From Loxodes magnus (Eukaryota; Ciliophora; Karyorelictea; Loxodida; Loxodidae), in NCBI GenBank assembly GCA_946699065.1, contig CAMPDV010000119.1, positions 310,001 to 374,000 of the forward strand: a stretch of 64,000 bases of DNA, written 5' to 3'. Made by a program: the position numbers and the translations under genes. Every line of letters starts with the position of its first letter. The stretch's first letter is position 1. The notes beneath the pieces are model-generated. The model was given only the letters and a program-made list of their open reading frames with translations, was not told where the DNA came from and did no database searches. This document shows, in pieces, positions 63,246-64,000 of this stretch.

Positions 63246-64000
63246 TCATAAATCAGTATGATTCAAAAAGGTCTCAGATTACAAATCTTTTTAGAATGAG
63301 ATAATGTTTCTAATATTAATTTCCATGTCCTTTATTTTTTGGATGGTTGAGTTATTTTAATACTATAATTCTTAATTTTACGTCTATAATTTTTCTATCT
63401 CGCTTCTATTTTAATTTTACTCTTTTTGTATAAATTCCTTGAGATCTTTAAATTAAATTTTCATCTACTCTTGGATTGACTATTCAAATCTTTCTGAAAA
63501 CTCTCTATAGTTTCCTTCCTTATAGTTTTTATAAATTATTCTTAGGAATTTGCATCAAATAAAAATTATTATTATCAATGTAAAGATATTCAAAGGGAAA
63601 GTTTATTTTAAGACTCTATAGCCTTTCAAAAATAAACTTTCAATATTATCATAATTATCTCTAAATCCTGCAAAGATTTAAGTTTATATTTTTTATATTC
63701 ATTCCGTAAATCCATTTGATGAGTTTTCTTAATGAAATTCTTAAGGATTATAAGTAGTTTTACTTTCGTTTTATGATTATTAAGTTTAATTTTCAACTTG
63801 ATCAGTTTTATATAAACTTTCATTTGGTTTTTATTAGTTAGTTGTATCTTTAATTTAAATAAGTTTCAACTAATTATCTATACAGTCATTATCTGATCTT
63901 TTCTAGCAAGAACTACTTTCATTTTAAACTTTTTCCTAATTTCTTGTTTCATTTTATGGTTATTAAGTTTAATTATCAACTTATCTGGTTTCGTTCATAC
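63246..64000 (-). CDS. Coiled-coil protein, 5' end outside window
   Basis: The minus-strand segment 63246-63530 reads as an unmistakable coiled coil (NYREFSERFEQSIQEQ, KDLKEFIQKEQNQNRSEIE, NSTIQKIKDMEINIRN) ending at TGA 63246-63248. Upstream to the window edge the minus strand stays Lys/Leu/Asn-rich, but the frame changes around 63540-63600, probably by a small intron I could not fix. An imperfect 36-bp repeat with 183-bp spacing (61 codons) lies in the upstream part. Family unknown. Confidence 0.5.
63764..63982 (-). repeat. Imperfect 36-bp direct repeat, 183-bp period
   Basis: The segments at 63764-63799 and 63947-63982 match at about 33 of 36 bases (TTTCgTTTTATGaTTATT versus TTTCaTTTTATGgTTATT, and onward). 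The spacing of 183 bp equals 61 codons, compatible with a repeated protein unit in a gene running off the right edge. Confidence 0.6.

Noticed and set aside
1..64000. CRISPR arrays, insertion sequences, bacterial operons, telomeric repeats
   Set aside because: No regularly spaced repeats, transposase motifs, ribosome-binding sites or telomere-like tracts were seen; gene structure is ciliate nuclear.
1..64000. Tetrahymena/Paramecium-type code with UGA as stop only
   Set aside because: In-frame TGA falls at conserved Trp positions in several families and would truncate recognisable domains.

Overview
ORGANISM. This window is very AT-rich nuclear DNA from a ciliate. Recognisable protein families (polycystin, IP3 receptor, UFD2/UBE4, MATE, kelch, TPR, an FMRP-like protein) can only be read if TAA and TAG are glutamine and in-frame TGA is tryptophan. 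The resolved genes also end in TGA. UAR=Gln with UGA=Trp-or-stop is the karyorelict nuclear code (NCBI table 27; known from Loxodes and relatives), and the heterotrich Condylostoma has a related ambiguous code. I infer a karyorelict or another postciliodesmatophoran. Introns are tiny (16 to about 46 nt, GT...AG), intergenic gaps can be as short as 14-33 bp, and no telomere repeat is seen, so this is a long chromosome rather than a nanochromosome. Standard-code ORF finding fails here: most 60-115-codon standard ORFs are shadows of genes in other frames.

LAYOUT. 1-9.5 kb: a 5'-truncated coiled-coil/kelch gene (+), a small unknown gene (-), a RING/coiled-coil gene (-), an unassigned stretch, and a complete RING/B-box/kelch gene (-). 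9.5-13 kb: a leucine-rich-repeat gene (+) with two introns, divergent from the kelch gene across 33 bp. 14.6-20.1 kb: a four-helix membrane protein and then a 1435-aa channel with two complete polycystin units in one chain (both +). 20-25.4 kb: mostly AT-rich, with one secreted Cys-rich protein gene (-). 25.4-32 kb: an all-TPR protein, an unresolved coding stretch, a MATE-type transporter and more unresolved coding sequence (all +). 32.6-41.1 kb: one intronless 2811-aa IP3-receptor-type calcium-release channel (-). 41.9-43.4 kb: a probable unknown gene (-). 44.3-45.8 kb: a GC-rich hairpin repeat, a GC-rich structured island (ncRNA candidate) and short ORFs. 46.2-49 kb: a TPR/pseudokinase protein (-). 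49.8-51.9 kb: two closely spaced unknown genes (-). 52.1-53 kb: a frameshifted TPR relic (-). 53.2-57.2 kb: a small unknown gene (+) converging on a UFD2/UBE4 U-box ubiquitin ligase (-). 59.6-61.8 kb: an FMRP/FXR-like RNA-binding protein (+). 63.2 kb to the end: the 3' part of a coiled-coil gene (-).

FUNCTION. There is no operon logic. Calcium signalling (twin polycystin, IP3 receptor), ubiquitin ligation (RING, RING/B-box, U-box) and TPR/kelch scaffolds recur, as expected of ciliate gene families. The items most worth checking are the FMRP-like gene, the twin polycystin with altered filters, the IP3 receptor with a non-canonical pore filter, the pseudokinase, the GC-rich island, and the ambiguous code seen in one contig.

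LIMITS. With TGA the only possible stop, open frames carry little information. I judged frames by family homology, residue composition and splice logic; genes without a recognised family have modest confidence and several 5' or 3' ends are uncertain.
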